Source: Natrinema caseinilyticum (lineage in GTDB: Archaea > Halobacteriota > Halobacteria > Halobacteriales > Natrialbaceae). From it: 64,000 nucleotides of DNA. Both the position numbers and the translations under genes were made by a program. Positions 43,674-53,083 of this stretch are shown one piece after another. The stretch covers positions 1,116,001 through 1,180,000 of the forward strand of contig NZ_CP100445.1 of NCBI RefSeq assembly GCF_024227435.1, given 5' to 3'. The notes under the pieces are model-generated. The model was not told where the DNA came from and ran no database searches. It worked only from the letters and a program-made list of their open reading frames with translations. Every line of letters starts with the position of its first letter. Position 1 is the first letter of the stretch.

Positions 43674-45203
43674 TCACGGGAGAAACGGCTGGTAGTAGTA
43701 CGGACTGACGAACCCCTCGATCGCCGCCGCGATCGCCAGTACGATGCCGATGCCGACCAGCACCCAGAACGCACGCTCGAGCGCGTCGGCGAGGTCGGTT
43801 CGACCGTCGCGACCACGCCACGTCCGCCAGGCGGTCCCGCCGACGGAGATGCCGAGCGCGCTGGCGACGAGGATCGCCGGGATTTCGAAGATGCCGTGCG
43901 GGACGACGAAGGCGGCCAGTTCGAGCGGATCGACCTCGAGACGGGCGACGATCCCCAGGGCGACGCCGTTGAAGAGCAACGAGACGATGGCCGGAATCAC
44001 CAGCGCGACGCCGGCGTAGGCCGTCATGAGGGCGACTAGCCAGTTGTTACCGAACAGGTTGACGGCCATCGTCAGGGGGAACCGATCGTCGAGGCGGGCC
44101 GTGATCGAGGCCTCGAACGTGCCGACGAAGGGGTCGGCGGCCAGCCAGCCGGCCCCGAATCCGACCAGTCCGAGGACGAGGACGAACGCGTGGGTTCCCG
44201 GCGTCTGGCGGACGAACGACGTCATCTCGCCCCAGCCGTGTCGGAGGCCGGCCCGGATTTGACCGAGAAGCGATCGGGTCGGCGGCTCCGGCGGCGTCAA
44301 ACGGTCGCGGTGATCGCAGTAGATCGCGGTTTTCAGTAGATCGAGCACCGGAAACACGAGCAGAGCGGACACCAGCGATCCGATTGTTCCCACGTTGGCG
44401 TACGAGAGCACGCCGGCGAAAATCGCGAATCCGACGAGCGTGACGACCGCGGCAAGATAGTAAAACACCGCGCCGCCGGGCCGGGTCCGAACGAAGCCCC
44501 CGGTGTTTCGAAGCGAGCCGAAGACGCCGGCGTCGTCGACGACGACCGCGACCGGGGCGAACGCGAACAGCGCACGGACGGCGAGCAGAACGACCACCGC
44601 GACGGCCGTCGCTCCGAGAACGACCGGAATCGCGAACACCGGCGATCCGGTCGCGACCGAGGTGACGCCGGCGAGCAGCGCCGTTCCGATTCCCGTAACC
44701 GTCAGCACGACGGCCCAGCACAGGAACTCGAGGACGAACAGACCGAGAAACCGGAGCCAGAAGCGGCGGGCACCGTCGAGGCCGGCCAGGAGCCCCCGGT
44801 TGTCGCGCAATCGGCTGTAACAGGCAGAGAGCTGTCCCGCAGCGATGACCGACGTCAGGAACACGAACAGCAGGAAGCTGACGACGACGGTGACCGCGGC
44901 GAGCGCGAGCAGCGGCGGCGCAGCGAGCTGGCCGACGATCGGTTCGAGGCCGCTCGCCCACGCGTCGAACGCTTCGGGATCGGCGTTGGGATCCGGCGGC
45001 GACTCGAGGTCCGCGATGTCCGATCGAATCGACGCGAGCCGGCCGGTCGACCCGAGAAACAGGTAGGCGACCGCGATCGCGAGAAACGGAACGACGCGGA
45101 CGATCGCCGGAATCGCGACGCTCAACACGTACATCGGGAGGAGATCGCCGGGCCGGCGACGGAGGACGGTGCCGACGGCGGCGAGGAAGTCTGACAGGGC
45201 CAT
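43674..45203 (-). CDS. SpoIIM-domain membrane protein
   Basis: A 509-residue protein with about ten membrane segments. The C-terminal 190 residues look like the stage II sporulation protein M (DUF95) family, for example FVRQTPGTHAFVLVLGLVGF, NLFGNNWLVALMTAYAGVAL and VVPHGIFEIPAILVASALGI. Here ExPA and the Gly-rich segment are typical. The first 300 residues are a separate set of membrane helices. In archaea this family has no sporulation role; membrane remodelling or transport is suggested only by analogy. Confidence 0.82.
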   Translation of the reverse strand: MALSDFLAAVGTVLRRRPGDLLPMYVLSVAIPAIVRVVPFLAIAVAYLFLGSTGRLASIRSDIADLESPPDPNADPEAFDAWASGLEPIVGQLAAPPLLALAAVTVVVSFLLFVFLTSVIAAGQLSACYSRLRDNRGLLAGLDGARRFWLRFLGLFVLEFLCWAVVLTVTGIGTALLAGVTSVATGSPVFAIPVVLGATAVAVVVLLAVRALFAFAPVAVVVDDAGVFGSLRNTGGFVRTRPGGAVFYYLAAVVTLVGFAIFAGVLSYANVGTIGSLVSALLVFPVLDLLKTAIYCDHRDRLTPPEPPTRSLLGQIRAGLRHGWGEMTSFVRQTPGTHAFVLVLGLVGFGAGWLAADPFVGTFEASITARLDDRFPLTMAVNLFGNNWLVALMTAYAGVALVIPAIVSLLFNGVALGIVARLEVDPLELAAFVVPHGIFEIPAILVASALGISVGGTAWRTWRGRDGRTDLADALERAFWVLVGIGIVLAIAAAIEGFVSPYYYQPFLP

Positions 45204-45352
45204 ACCGGCCCTTGGACTGGGTATCAAATAAATGAACCCTTGTCTCCACGCGAGAGAGACGTCCCGAGGACGAGAGCGATCGGACCCTCCGGACGGGGAC
45301 CCAGGCATGTGACGCCTCATCGTTTACCAGGCTCGCCGAAGTACGGCTACGT

Positions 45353-46495
45353 ATGGTCACCACGATTTCGCCCGAGCGACTCGCGGAACTGCAAGACGAG
45401 GACGCGGAGTACGTCCTCGTCGACACCCGACCAGCGGACAGCTACGAGTCCTGGCACATCGCCGGTGCGGTCCACTTCCCGTTCGGCCCCGAAGAGGAAC
45501 TTGATGGCCGACTCGAGGACCTGGAGGAAGTGGTCGGTGATGCCGAGCGCGTGATCGCCGTCTGCGCCAAGGGTATCTCCTCGAGTAATCTGGCCACGCG
45601 CCTCGAGTCGGCGACGAACGAGTTCGACGTGGCGGCAGTCGACGGCGGGATGAAGGGCTGGAGCGGCGTCTACGACCGCGTCGAGATCGACGTCGGCGGC
45701 GACCTGACGATCGTACAGGTTCAACGCCGCGCGAAGGGCTGTCTGGGATACGTCGTCGGCTGTTCGGAGACGGGTGAGGCGGTAGTCGTCGACCCGACGG
45801 CGGACACCGACGAGTTCGAAATCGCCGCCGAAGAGGCCGGACTCGAGGTCGTCGGCGTGATCGACACGCACGTTCACGCCGATCACATTTCCGGCGGCCG
45901 CCAGCTGGCCGACGACCTCGGAGTCCCCTATTACCTCGGCGAACGTGCGGCCCGGCGCGACGTCGAACGGGAGTACACCCCGCTCGAGCGAAACCAGGTC
46001 ATCGCGGTCGGCAACCGCGAGATCAAAGCGGTGTTCACCCCCGGGCACACGAGCGAGATGATCACGCTCCTGGTCGACGACGCGGCGTTGCTGACCGCCG
46101 ATACGCTGCACGTCGACTCGACGGGTCGAACGGAACTCGAGTTCTCCGACGACGAGGGCGAGCGGGGCGCGAGGATGCTTTACGAGACGCTGCATCGAAC
46201 GATCCTGGCCGAACCCGAGAGCGTCGTCGTCCTCCCGGGCCACGTGACGGTCACCGCCGAGGGCGAGTTCGCACACGGCGCGCCCGGCGAGGCGATTCGG
46301 ACGACGATTCGCGACGCCCGGACGGGAATCGACCTCCTCGACCTCGAGGAGGACGCGTTCGTCGACCGGATGGCCGAGGCCGGCGAGAAGCCGGCGAACT
46401 ACGAGGAGATAATCGAATTCAACCGCGGAGCGGCCGATATTCCGCCGGAAGAGCGGGTCGAACTCGAGTTGGGGCCGAACAATTGCTCGGCCTGA
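45353..46495 (+). CDS. Rhodanese / metallo-beta-lactamase fusion protein
   Basis: A 380-residue two-domain protein. Residues 1-105 are a rhodanese with VDTRPADSYESWHIAGAVHF and active-site loop AVCAKGISS (Cys71). Residues 115-350 are a metallo-beta-lactamase fold with IDTHVHADHISGG (H173, H175, D177, H178), VFTPGHTSEM, LLTADTLH and VVLPGHVTV. This resembles persulfide dioxygenase (ETHE1-like) proteins with the rhodanese part at the N-terminus rather than the C-terminus. It is likely involved in sulfide or persulfide handling. The gene has its own upstream region. Confidence 0.9.
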   Translation: MVTTISPERLAELQDEDAEYVLVDTRPADSYESWHIAGAVHFPFGPEEELDGRLEDLEEVVGDAERVIAVCAKGISSSNLATRLESATNEFDVAAVDGGMKGWSGVYDRVEIDVGGDLTIVQVQRRAKGCLGYVVGCSETGEAVVVDPTADTDEFEIAAEEAGLEVVGVIDTHVHADHISGGRQLADDLGVPYYLGERAARRDVEREYTPLERNQVIAVGNREIKAVFTPGHTSEMITLLVDDAALLTADTLHVDSTGRTELEFSDDEGERGARMLYETLHRTILAEPESVVVLPGHVTVTAEGEFAHGAPGEAIRTTIRDARTGIDLLDLEEDAFVDRMAEAGEKPANYEEIIEFNRGAADIPPEERVELELGPNNCSA

Positions 46496-46551
46496 CGAGT
46501 CCGGCTTTCCGACGGCAGTCAGCGCCGCTGCGCGGAACTACTGGCGCGAAT

Positions 46552-46722
46552 TCACGCCTTCGCGCCGGCGACGCCGCTGCCGATCGCCGCGCCGCACTCG
46601 TTGCACGCGACCAGGTAGAATCGCTTCGAGGCCGCGAAGAAGCCGGTCGTCGCGTCCATTTCGACGAAGTCGACGTCGGTCTTTTCCGAGAGGGTCGCCT
46701 GGCATTCAGGGCAGTGAACCAT
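46552..46722 (-). CDS. Zinc-ribbon micro-protein, copy 1
   Basis: A 56-residue protein starting MVHCPECQATLSEKTDVDFV, with a second Cys pair in YLVACNECGAAIGSGVAGAK. The two C-x2-C pairs are 35 residues apart and should bind one zinc. The middle has DATTGFFAASKRFY. It is about 80% identical by eye to the neighbour at 46763-46951, so the pair arose by tandem duplication. Function is unknown. Small zinc proteins of this kind are common in haloarchaea and may act in RNA or protein binding. Confidence 0.85.
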   Translation of the reverse strand: MVHCPECQATLSEKTDVDFVEMDATTGFFAASKRFYLVACNECGAAIGSGVAGAKA

Positions 46723-46762
46723 GGGTGACAGTCACGATAGGACCACCATATTTCTTGTCCCC

Positions 46763-46951
46763 TCAGACGGCTCCGTTCCCGCCGGCTTTCGCACCCGCGA
46801 CGCCGCTGCCGATCGTCGCACCGCAGGCGGCACAGGTCGTGACGTAGAACCGTTTCGAGGCCGCGAAGATGCCGGTCGTCGCGTCGGTTTCCACGAACTC
46901 GATGTCCGATCGCTCGGAGAGGGTCGTCTCGCATTCGGGACAGTGGACCAT
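46763..46951 (-). CDS. Zinc-ribbon micro-protein, copy 2
   Basis: A 62-residue protein starting MVHCPECETTLSERSDIEFV, with second pair TTCAACGATIGSGVAGAKAG and a slightly longer tail (GGNGAV). The start at 46951 is fixed by the match to copy 1, although the frame is open to 46996. It is upstream of copy 1 on the same strand, 40 bases away, so both may lie in one message. Confidence 0.85.
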   Translation of the reverse strand: MVHCPECETTLSERSDIEFVETDATTGIFAASKRFYVTTCAACGATIGSGVAGAKAGGNGAV

Positions 46952-47116
46952 ACCGGCGGAATGTGGGTTCAGACTGAAAGTCTTTGTGTCGATCACGCGA
47001 CGTTCGCCGGTCGTTCGATTCGATTACGGAGCCCCCGTTCAGTACGAGAGACCACGGCCGGAGGGACGAAACGGACGACCGAACGAGACAGTAGACGTCG
47101 GTACAGAGCCGAGCCG

Positions 47117-47440
47117 TCACCGAGAGTACGTCTCGAGCCGAGCGAGTCGGCCGTCGGCGACCTCGAAGAAGTCGGCGAATTCGAACAGGGCCGTCCCGTC
47201 GTCGGTCACGCGGCCGCGGACCGCGATCCGATCGTCCGCCGTCACGACCGACTCGAGGTGGTGGCTGGTATCCGGGTTCGGTCGCTTATCGCGCATGAAC
47301 CGGACGAACGCCTCGCGGTCCTCGAACGTCCGGTCGGGACGGCGCTGGGTGAACTCGGGCGAGAGGATCTCCTCGAGCGCGTCGTAATCGTGATGATCGA
47401 GCGCATCGTAGTATCGCCGGATGAGGGAGGCCGAAGCCAT
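47117..47440 (-). CDS. NTF2-like (SnoaL) domain protein
   Basis: A 107-residue protein with the SnoaL-like start ASLIRRYYDALDHHDYDALEEI, the strand ITVE-like region HHLESVVTADDRIAVRGRV, and FEFADFFEVADGRLARLETY. Single-domain NTF2-like proteins bind or isomerise small organic molecules; no catalytic residue can be singled out. It lies 165 bases after the zinc-ribbon pair and is transcribed in the same direction. Confidence 0.82.
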   Translation of the reverse strand: MASASLIRRYYDALDHHDYDALEEILSPEFTQRRPDRTFEDREAFVRFMRDKRPNPDTSHHLESVVTADDRIAVRGRVTDDGTALFEFADFFEVADGRLARLETYSR

Positions 47441-47554
47441 ACGGACCGTTTCGTGGCGAACGCCAAAAGCGTGCCACTCTACTGACTGATCCGAACGGTG
47501 GCTCGAACGATCGGTGGAGGAATCCTTACGCCCCTGTGGGACGATACCGTTTCT

Positions 47555-49360
47555 ATGACGGCCGACGACGACTTTCGGGCGACCGTTTCGCTCGCCGACC
47601 TAGAGGACACGGGCCGCGAACTCGTGACCGTCGACGGCACGGCGATCGCCCTGTTCCACCACGAGGGCGAGGTTCGAGCGGTCGACAACCGCTGTCCCCA
47701 CATGGGGTTTCCCCTCTCCGAAGGGAGCGTCGCGGACGGGATCCTCACCTGCCACTGGCACCACGCGCGATTCGAACTCTCCTGTGGCGACACGTTCGAT
47801 CCCTGGGCCGACGACGTCCGAACGTATCCGACCGACGTTCGGGACGGTCGCGTCTACGTGAATCCGGATCCGTCCCGCGATCTTCCGCCAGAAGAGCACT
47901 GGGCGGGCCGCCTCGAGACGGGGCTCGAGGAGAACCTGCGACTCGTCGTCGCGAAGTCGGCGATCGGGCTGTTGGACGCTGGTATCGAGTATCGCGAACC
48001 GATGGCGACGGCCCTCTCGTTCGGAACCCGCTACCGGGAATCGGGCTGGGGGCCGGGGCTGACCGTCCTGGGGTGCATGGCGAACGTGATCGACGACCTC
48101 GAGCCCGACGACCGAAAGCGGGCGCTGTACACCGGCGCCCGCTACGTCGCGGACGACTGTGCCGACCAGCCGCCCGCCTTCGACCAGCCGTCGTTTTCGA
48201 CCGACGAGGTCGCCTTCGACCGGCTGAAAGCCTGGTTTCGAAACTGCATCGAGGTTCGCGACGACGACGGTGCCGAGCGCTGTCTCCGGACGGCCGTCGC
48301 GACCGGGTGTTCGGAGGCCGAGGTCGCCGAACTCCTCCTCGCGGCCGCGACCGACCACCCCTATCTCTCGAACGGGCACGTCCTCGACTTCGTCAACACG
48401 GCCTTCGAGAGCCTCGAGCACGTCGGCTGGGCGGACGCCGACGAGACGCTGGCGAGCCTGGTCGACCCCCTCGCGAGCGCCGACAGGAGCGACGAACGGT
48501 CCGCGTGGCGACAGCCGGTCGATCTCGTCGCGCTGCTCGAGGACGTCTACGGCGGCGACGTGACGGCGACGGACGGCCTCGAGCAACTCGCGAGCGAGGG
48601 AGCGAAGCGGTCCTGGTCGCCGCCGGTGGCGTTCCAGGAGACGCTCCGTTCCGACGACCCCGAAGCGATCGTCGACGCGCTCGCGACCGCCGTCCGAGAG
48701 GGAGCGACGACCGAGGCTCTCGCGGCGGCGGTGGCCCACGCCGCCGCGACTCGCGTCGCCCAGTTCGGGACCGCAAACGAGTTCGCCGACTGGAACACCG
48801 TCCACCACACGTTCACGTACGCCAACGCGGTCCACCAGAGCGCGCGCCGGACGGACGCCGTCGAACTCTACCGCGGCGTCTTCGACGCCGCCCTCAACGT
48901 GTACCTCGATCGATTCCTCGATACGCCGCCGACGCCGATCCCCGATCCCGGTGCGAACGAGACCGGGCGAGACCCCGAGGCGGTCCTCGCCGATCTCCTC
49001 GAGACGTTCGACGTCGAAGGCGCGGTGAACGAGGCGGGGCGTCTCGTTGCCGAGTTCTTCGACTGCAACGGCGATCCCGACCGGTTGAAGCGGACGCTCG
49101 GTCACGGTCTGCTGCGCGAAGACGCCGAATTCCACACGCTCCAGAACCTCGAAGGAGCGTTCCGACAGTTCGATCTCGCAGAGGCGCGACCGGCCGACCG
49201 CGAGGACGACCTCGCCGTCGATCGCGAGCGACGACGGCGCGTTCCGCTGATCGCGACTGCGCGCTACCTGGCCGCGCACTTCCCGACCCGCCGGCAGGCC
49301 GAGCAGACGTTCACGATCGCCGCGCGACTCAATCGCGGTGAGACGGTCCACGACGCGTAG
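47555..49360 (+). CDS. Rieske domain fused to a long helical domain
   Basis: A 601-residue protein. Residues 1-105 are a Rieske [2Fe-2S] ferredoxin domain with CPHMG (C47, H49) and CHWHHARFE (C66, H69). The other 500 residues are mostly helical with no domain I can name. They carry conserved-looking histidine-rich segments such as [19 protein letters not shown] and [20 protein letters not shown], and [18 protein letters not shown]. These could bind a metal or cofactor. No signal peptide or membrane anchor is visible, so the protein is cytoplasmic. Rieske domains usually feed electrons to an oxygenase, which fits a fused catalytic domain. ATG 47555 is preferred to 47498. Confidence 0.85.
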   Translation: MTADDDFRATVSLADLEDTGRELVTVDGTAIALFHHEGEVRAVDNRCPHMGFPLSEGSVADGILTCHWHHARFELSCGDTFDPWADDVRTYPTDVRDGRVYVNPDPSRDLPPEEHWAGRLETGLEENLRLVVAKSAIGLLDAGIEYREPMATALSFGTRYRESGWGPGLTVLGCMANVIDDLEPDDRKRALYTGARYVADDCADQPPAFDQPSFSTDEVAFDRLKAWFRNCIEVRDDDGAERCLRTAVATGCSEAEVAELLLAAATDHPYLSNGHVLDFVNTAFESLEHVGWADADETLASLVDPLASADRSDERSAWRQPVDLVALLEDVYGGDVTATDGLEQLASEGAKRSWSPPVAFQETLRSDDPEAIVDALATAVREGATTEALAAAVAHAAATRVAQFGTANEFADWNTVHHTFTYANAVHQSARRTDAVELYRGVFDAALNVYLDRFLDTPPTPIPDPGANETGRDPEAVLADLLETFDVEGAVNEAGRLVAEFFDCNGDPDRLKRTLGHGLLREDAEFHTLQNLEGAFRQFDLAEARPADREDDLAVDRERRRRVPLIATARYLAAHFPTRRQAEQTFTIAARLNRGETVHDA

Positions 49361-49425
49361 TCGCCGCGCCGTCGAGGCTCTCGCGTTCCACATCCCTTTT
49401 CTCTCGGCTTCCCCTATCCTCACGC

Positions 49426-49929
49426 GTGGAGTGCCACGTCTACTACGAGGGCGACGACGACCCGGAGAAGTGTACCGCGCGTCGCCTCGAGAAGTTCGAC
49501 AAGGCGACCCTCTACCGGTCGATGAGGCAGGTACCGTACGGGATCGTCCTCAATCCGCACGCCGAGCGAGCGCTCTCGCCGGCCGACGCCGAGGAGGGAC
49601 TCGGAACGCTGGTCGCACTCGACTGCTCGTGGGAGTCCGCGGAGGCGGCGACGTTCGAGATGCGCGGGGTCCACCGGGCACTCCCCTTTCTGGTCGCCGC
49701 GAACCCGGTCAACTACGGGCGGCCGTTTCGGTTGACCACGGTCGAAGCGCTGGCGGGCGCGGCCTGCATTTTCGACGAGTGGGGCCTGGCGGCGGACCTG
49801 CTCGAGCCGTTTCGGTGGGGTGAGACCTTCCTGACGCTCAACGAGGAGCCGCTGCGGCGCTACAGCGAGTGTGCGGACTCGAGCGAGGTCGTCGCAGTCC
49901 AGGCGGACTATCTGGCTGACGAGGAGTGA
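49426..49929 (+). CDS. tsr3: 16S rRNA aminocarboxypropyltransferase Tsr3 (DUF367)
   Basis: A 167-residue protein of the Tsr3/DUF367 family, which adds an aminocarboxypropyl group from S-adenosylmethionine to a small-subunit rRNA pseudouridine. Segments are [72 protein letters not shown] and [18 protein letters not shown]. The start is GTG 49426; longer alternatives lie in the gap after the Rieske gene. It is 92 bases before the eL40 gene, which is also translation-related. Confidence 0.93.
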   Translation: MECHVYYEGDDDPEKCTARRLEKFDKATLYRSMRQVPYGIVLNPHAERALSPADAEEGLGTLVALDCSWESAEAATFEMRGVHRALPFLVAANPVNYGRPFRLTTVEALAGAACIFDEWGLAADLLEPFRWGETFLTLNEEPLRRYSECADSSEVVAVQADYLADEE

Positions 49930-50020
49930 CCACGTCGGCCGCGGTCGCGCTCCGTGTCCGGACACCGTCGGACGGCGGCGTAATCACAGCGGTTAAATGC
50001 TCCACGGCAAAACGAGATGT

Positions 50021-50170
50021 ATGGCCAGTTTCGACGCCGCCGAGAAACGGACGCTCGAGAAGATGATCTGCATGCGCTGTAACGCTCGCAACTCGCCGCG
50101 AGCGACGCGCTGTCGCAAGTGCGGCTACGAGAAGCTTCGTCCGAAGGCGAAAGAACCCCGCGCAGCATAA
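50021..50170 (+). CDS. rpl40e: 50S ribosomal protein eL40
   Basis: A 49-residue protein [20 protein letters not shown], with two Cys pairs MICMRC and CRKCGY binding one zinc and a basic tail. Size and spacing are those of archaeal L40e. It has its own short upstream region with AGCGGTTAAATG at 49988-49999 as a possible TATA element. Confidence 0.95.
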   Translation: MASFDAAEKRTLEKMICMRCNARNSPRATRCRKCGYEKLRPKAKEPRAA

Positions 50171-50279
50171 TCGAGCGATCACTTCTCCAGCGTCCGCTTT
50201 CGTGGAGTCACGTCTCCGGTCGGAAACGGACCGAGTGCCGAGGTCGTTCGGAAGCGGAAAGAGCGTACCCGTCGACGAG

Positions 50280-51335
50280 CTAATCGAGAAAGAGAACGTC
50301 GGTTATCACGAACCGTGTACCGCCGTCGGACGGGTCAGCGAGGTCGATTTCCCACCCGTGGGCGGTGACGATGGTTTCGACGATCTGCAATCCGAGCCCC
50401 GTGCCGTCCCTGCTGGTGGAGTACGTTCCATCGAAGATCCGGTCCCGTTGGGCCGCCCGAATGCCGCGGCCGTCGTCTTCGACGTAAAATCCGTCCGTGA
50501 CGGTTCCGACGGTGATCGTGACGTCCTGCCCGCCGTGTTCGACGGCGTTTCGAAAGAGGTTCTCGAACACTTGCGACAACCGGCTTCGATCCGCTCGAAC
50601 GGTCCGGTCGGCGTCGACCGAAAGCGTCGCCGGTGCAGTTTCGACGTGGGACCAGCACTCTCGCGCCACCTCGCCCACGTTGATCGGTTCCGTGACGCCG
50701 ATCGCGTGGCCCTTTCGTGCGAGAACGAGCAGGTCCTCGATCAACAGCCCCATCCGATCGAGCGCATCTGCTACCTCGTCGAGACGGTCGCTATCGGAGA
50801 CCTCACGTGCGAGTTCCAGATTGGCAGTCGCGACGTTCAACGGATTTCTGAGATCGTGCGACACGACGGAGATGAATTCCTCGAGCGTCTCGTTTTTGCC
50901 CTGGAGTCGGCGTTCAGTATTTTTCCACTCGGTAACGTCCCGATACAGCCAGAGGTTCGCTTCGCCTCTCGGGAGGGTATACGGGGTGTACGTCCGCTCG
51001 AGCGTTCGTCCATCTGCGAGTCGCACCTCCTCGTCGAATACGGGCTCGCGTCGGTCGAGTATCGTCTCGATCCGGGACCGGAACCGAGCCGGGTTTGCCA
51101 GAGTCTCACGGAGTTCCTCGGCCACCTGCGCACAGTCTCGACCGACGAGTTCCGATGGCTCGCTGTCCATCGCCAGGATATCACACAGCGTCGGGTCCAC
51201 CGCGATGATTTCGCGAGTCGAGTCTTCGACGAGCACGCCGGCAGGGAGGTTCTTCAGTAGCGCCGACAGGACGACGTTGGTTTCGTCGATACCGTTCGTG
51301 TTTGTTACTACTGTATTGTCGTTTGCGGGTTTCAT
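50280..51335 (-). CDS. PAS sensor histidine kinase
   Basis: A 351-residue cytoplasmic kinase with one PAS domain (about 22-140: NLPAGVLVEDSTREIIAVDP, LYRDVTEWKNTERRLQ), HisKA (FISVVSHDLRNPLNVATANL) and HATPase_c (FENLFRNAVEHGG, VEDDGRGIRAAQRDRIF, GTGLGLQIVETIVTAHGWEI). It lies 24 bases after the HTH gene at 51360-51689 on the same strand. The likely target is therefore that regulator or its genes. Confidence 0.92.
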   Translation of the reverse strand: MKPANDNTVVTNTNGIDETNVVLSALLKNLPAGVLVEDSTREIIAVDPTLCDILAMDSEPSELVGRDCAQVAEELRETLANPARFRSRIETILDRREPVFDEEVRLADGRTLERTYTPYTLPRGEANLWLYRDVTEWKNTERRLQGKNETLEEFISVVSHDLRNPLNVATANLELAREVSDSDRLDEVADALDRMGLLIEDLLVLARKGHAIGVTEPINVGEVARECWSHVETAPATLSVDADRTVRADRSRLSQVFENLFRNAVEHGGQDVTITVGTVTDGFYVEDDGRGIRAAQRDRIFDGTYSTSRDGTGLGLQIVETIVTAHGWEIDLADPSDGGTRFVITDVLFLD

Positions 51336-51359
51336 AATTCGAATGACAGAGATCGGAAC

Positions 51360-51689
51360 TCAATCGAAACTCGCGGCCGGTGTTTCGAAATCCGCACAGA
51401 CCCGAAGCAGACGTGACAGAATCTGCGACTGTTGCCGGTACCGAACCGTCCCGCTTCGAGCGTCGTAATCGACAATTCCCGCCTCTCGTAGCTGTGGGAG
51501 GGCAGAATGTGTCAATCCGGCCCTCGTTTCTTCGAACTGCTCCTCGGTGAGTCTCCGCTTCGGGACGTCGTTGCTCGCGCTGGCAACGTGTTCAGCCAAT
51601 CGATCTATCGTCGTGATTTCGTTCTGCACTACGTAATAGAGGACGTATCGCCGTCGGTGACCCGCAATACTTGTCAGTAGACGATCCAT
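51360..51689 (-). CDS. Haloarchaeal winged-HTH protein (DUF7344-like)
   Basis: A 109-residue protein with the start MDRLLTSIAGHRRRYVLYYV and the HTH region TTIDRLAEHVASASNDVP. LTHSALPQLREAGIVDYDAR follows, a pattern seen in many haloarchaeal putative regulators. It heads a two-gene unit with the histidine kinase 24 bases away. A further in-frame start at 51725 is possible but unsupported. Confidence 0.82.
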   Translation of the reverse strand: MDRLLTSIAGHRRRYVLYYVVQNEITTIDRLAEHVASASNDVPKRRLTEEQFEETRAGLTHSALPQLREAGIVDYDARSGTVRYRQQSQILSRLLRVCADFETPAASFD

Positions 51690-51817
51690 TTTTCCATCCC
51701 TTCGTCCGGCCGTTTGCAAACGCACGGAGTTTCAGATTCGTCTTCAGTGAATCTGTCCTCTCCCCCATCGTCAGACATGTAATTTCGTATCCGCTCGAGA
51801 GACCTATTCTTTACCAT
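51674..51817 (-). CDS. Possible 47-residue ORF upstream of the HTH gene
   Basis: The frame runs from ATG 51817 (MVKNRSLERIRNYM) to a stop inside the first codons of the HTH gene, and contains SDDGGEDRFTEDESETPCVC, halophile-like in acidity. AT-rich DNA at 51820-51845 could supply a promoter. The 16-base overlap with the HTH gene would couple them. It could equally be the leader of the HTH message. Confidence 0.25.
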   Translation of the reverse strand: MVKNRSLERIRNYMSDDGGEDRFTEDESETPCVCKRPDEGMEKWIVY

Positions 51818-52232
51818 AATTTGATATTTATTGTTCGCGTGACGATCGTCAAATACTGAATGTCGATCGGACCTGATTTTACTCTTTCTGGAACATTTGG
51901 GCAGAAGAGGATAGATATAGACGATCGCAGCCAACAGATGTCTGATAGATATGTTTTAGGCGCATTCCTGAAAATAATCACCATCAGCATGGTGCCCGTT
52001 TCTCGGCCGGTCGAACTCCGGTGGGTCCGAAACTGGGCCACCGAAGGAGTTCGTCGTCGAGCGGACGCCGCACGGACAGCGGTCACCCGGACCCGTCGCG
52101 TTCCCGCTCGGGTCGGCTTCCCCGACCGCTCTCCGCTCGCGGGCACGTTGCACCGTTCGCACGGCTCGCAGGACAGACGCTCACGCGCTCACGGAAAATC
52201 TGGACCAAGAAACCGCCGATACTCGCTACTCG
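51818..52232. other. Intergenic stretch, AT-rich at its left end
   Basis: From about 51820 to 51990 the DNA is strikingly AT-rich (ACCATAATTTGATATTTATT, AGGATAGATATAGACG, AGATATGTTTTAGGCG) and then returns to high GC. A plus-strand frame starting at 51860 turns into Arg-rich non-coding text after about 60 residues and overlaps the metallo-beta-lactamase gene, so I do not call it. The AT-rich part probably holds the promoter of the HTH-kinase pair. Confidence 0.45.
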
Positions 52233-52844
52233 CTACTCGTCGGGGTACTTCGGTTCCCGTTTCTCTGCTCGCTCCAGCGCCGTTTCGACGACGTCGCGTA
52301 CGTCACCGTGGAAGACGCTCCCGTGACCCGCGTACATGTGTTCGACGCCGTCGGGCATCCGCTCGAGCAGGTCTCGGATGCTTTCGACGAGCCGTTCGCG
52401 CGACTGACCGGCCATGTCGGTCCGGCCGAAGCTCCCGTAGTCGAAGGCACCGTCGTCGTGGACCACGACGTCGCCCGAGAACAGCGTCGAATCGGAGACG
52501 AACGAGACGTGGTCGTCAGCGTGGCCCGGCGTGAAGACCACCTCGAATTCCTCGGTTCCGATCCGGACCGTGTCACCGTCGTCGATCGGGTGCGTTCGCG
52601 CCGGATGGTCGGCGTACGCGTACACGTCGGGATCGAACGCTTCGACGACGGCCTCGAGTTGGGCCACGTGATCGCCGTGTTGATGGGTCAACACGACCGC
52701 CTCGAGATCGTCGGTGTGGCTGTGGATGTCGTCGACGACCCCGTCCATCGCACCGGCATCGACCAGCGTCGCCCGCTCGTCGACGGCGAGATACGCGTTA
52801 CAGGTGAACGTCTCTGCGTCCTCGGTGACGTGGTGTACTTCCAT
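52233..52844 (-). CDS. Metallo-beta-lactamase fold hydrolase
   Basis: A 203-residue glyoxalase II-like protein with LTHQHGDHVAQLEAV (the HxHxDH motif with Gln before the second His), VFTPGHADDHVSFV, LFSGDVVVHDDG and MYAGHGSVFHGD. It probably hydrolyses a thioester or ester; the substrate is unknown. ATG 52844 (MEVHHVTEDAETFTCNAYLA) gives the family's usual start; an extension to 52883 has no support. Confidence 0.9.
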   Translation of the reverse strand: MEVHHVTEDAETFTCNAYLAVDERATLVDAGAMDGVVDDIHSHTDDLEAVVLTHQHGDHVAQLEAVVEAFDPDVYAYADHPARTHPIDDGDTVRIGTEEFEVVFTPGHADDHVSFVSDSTLFSGDVVVHDDGAFDYGSFGRTDMAGQSRERLVESIRDLLERMPDGVEHMYAGHGSVFHGDVRDVVETALERAEKREPKYPDE

Positions 52845-53083
52845 ACCCGGACATTTAGCGGGGGACGGCAAAAACGATGGCATCGGTGTCCCGGTTCTCC
52901 GATATTCCGTGTCTCGCGAGTCACGGGCCGTCCGCCCGGATACCGTGAAAGGCGCCGATCGGTTAGACGCGACGACTCCACCGCCCGAATCGAACGCGCT
53001 TCCGAAAGCGTTGGCTGGTCAGAAAACCCTAATAAACTGGTAACCCCGGAATTTTTCAACCGGAGGGTCGTACTGAACACTGT

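Noticed and set aside
51860-52534. A 224-residue plus-strand frame starting in the AT-rich gap
   Set aside because: Only the first 60 residues look protein-like; the rest is Arg repeats and overlaps the metallo-beta-lactamase gene.
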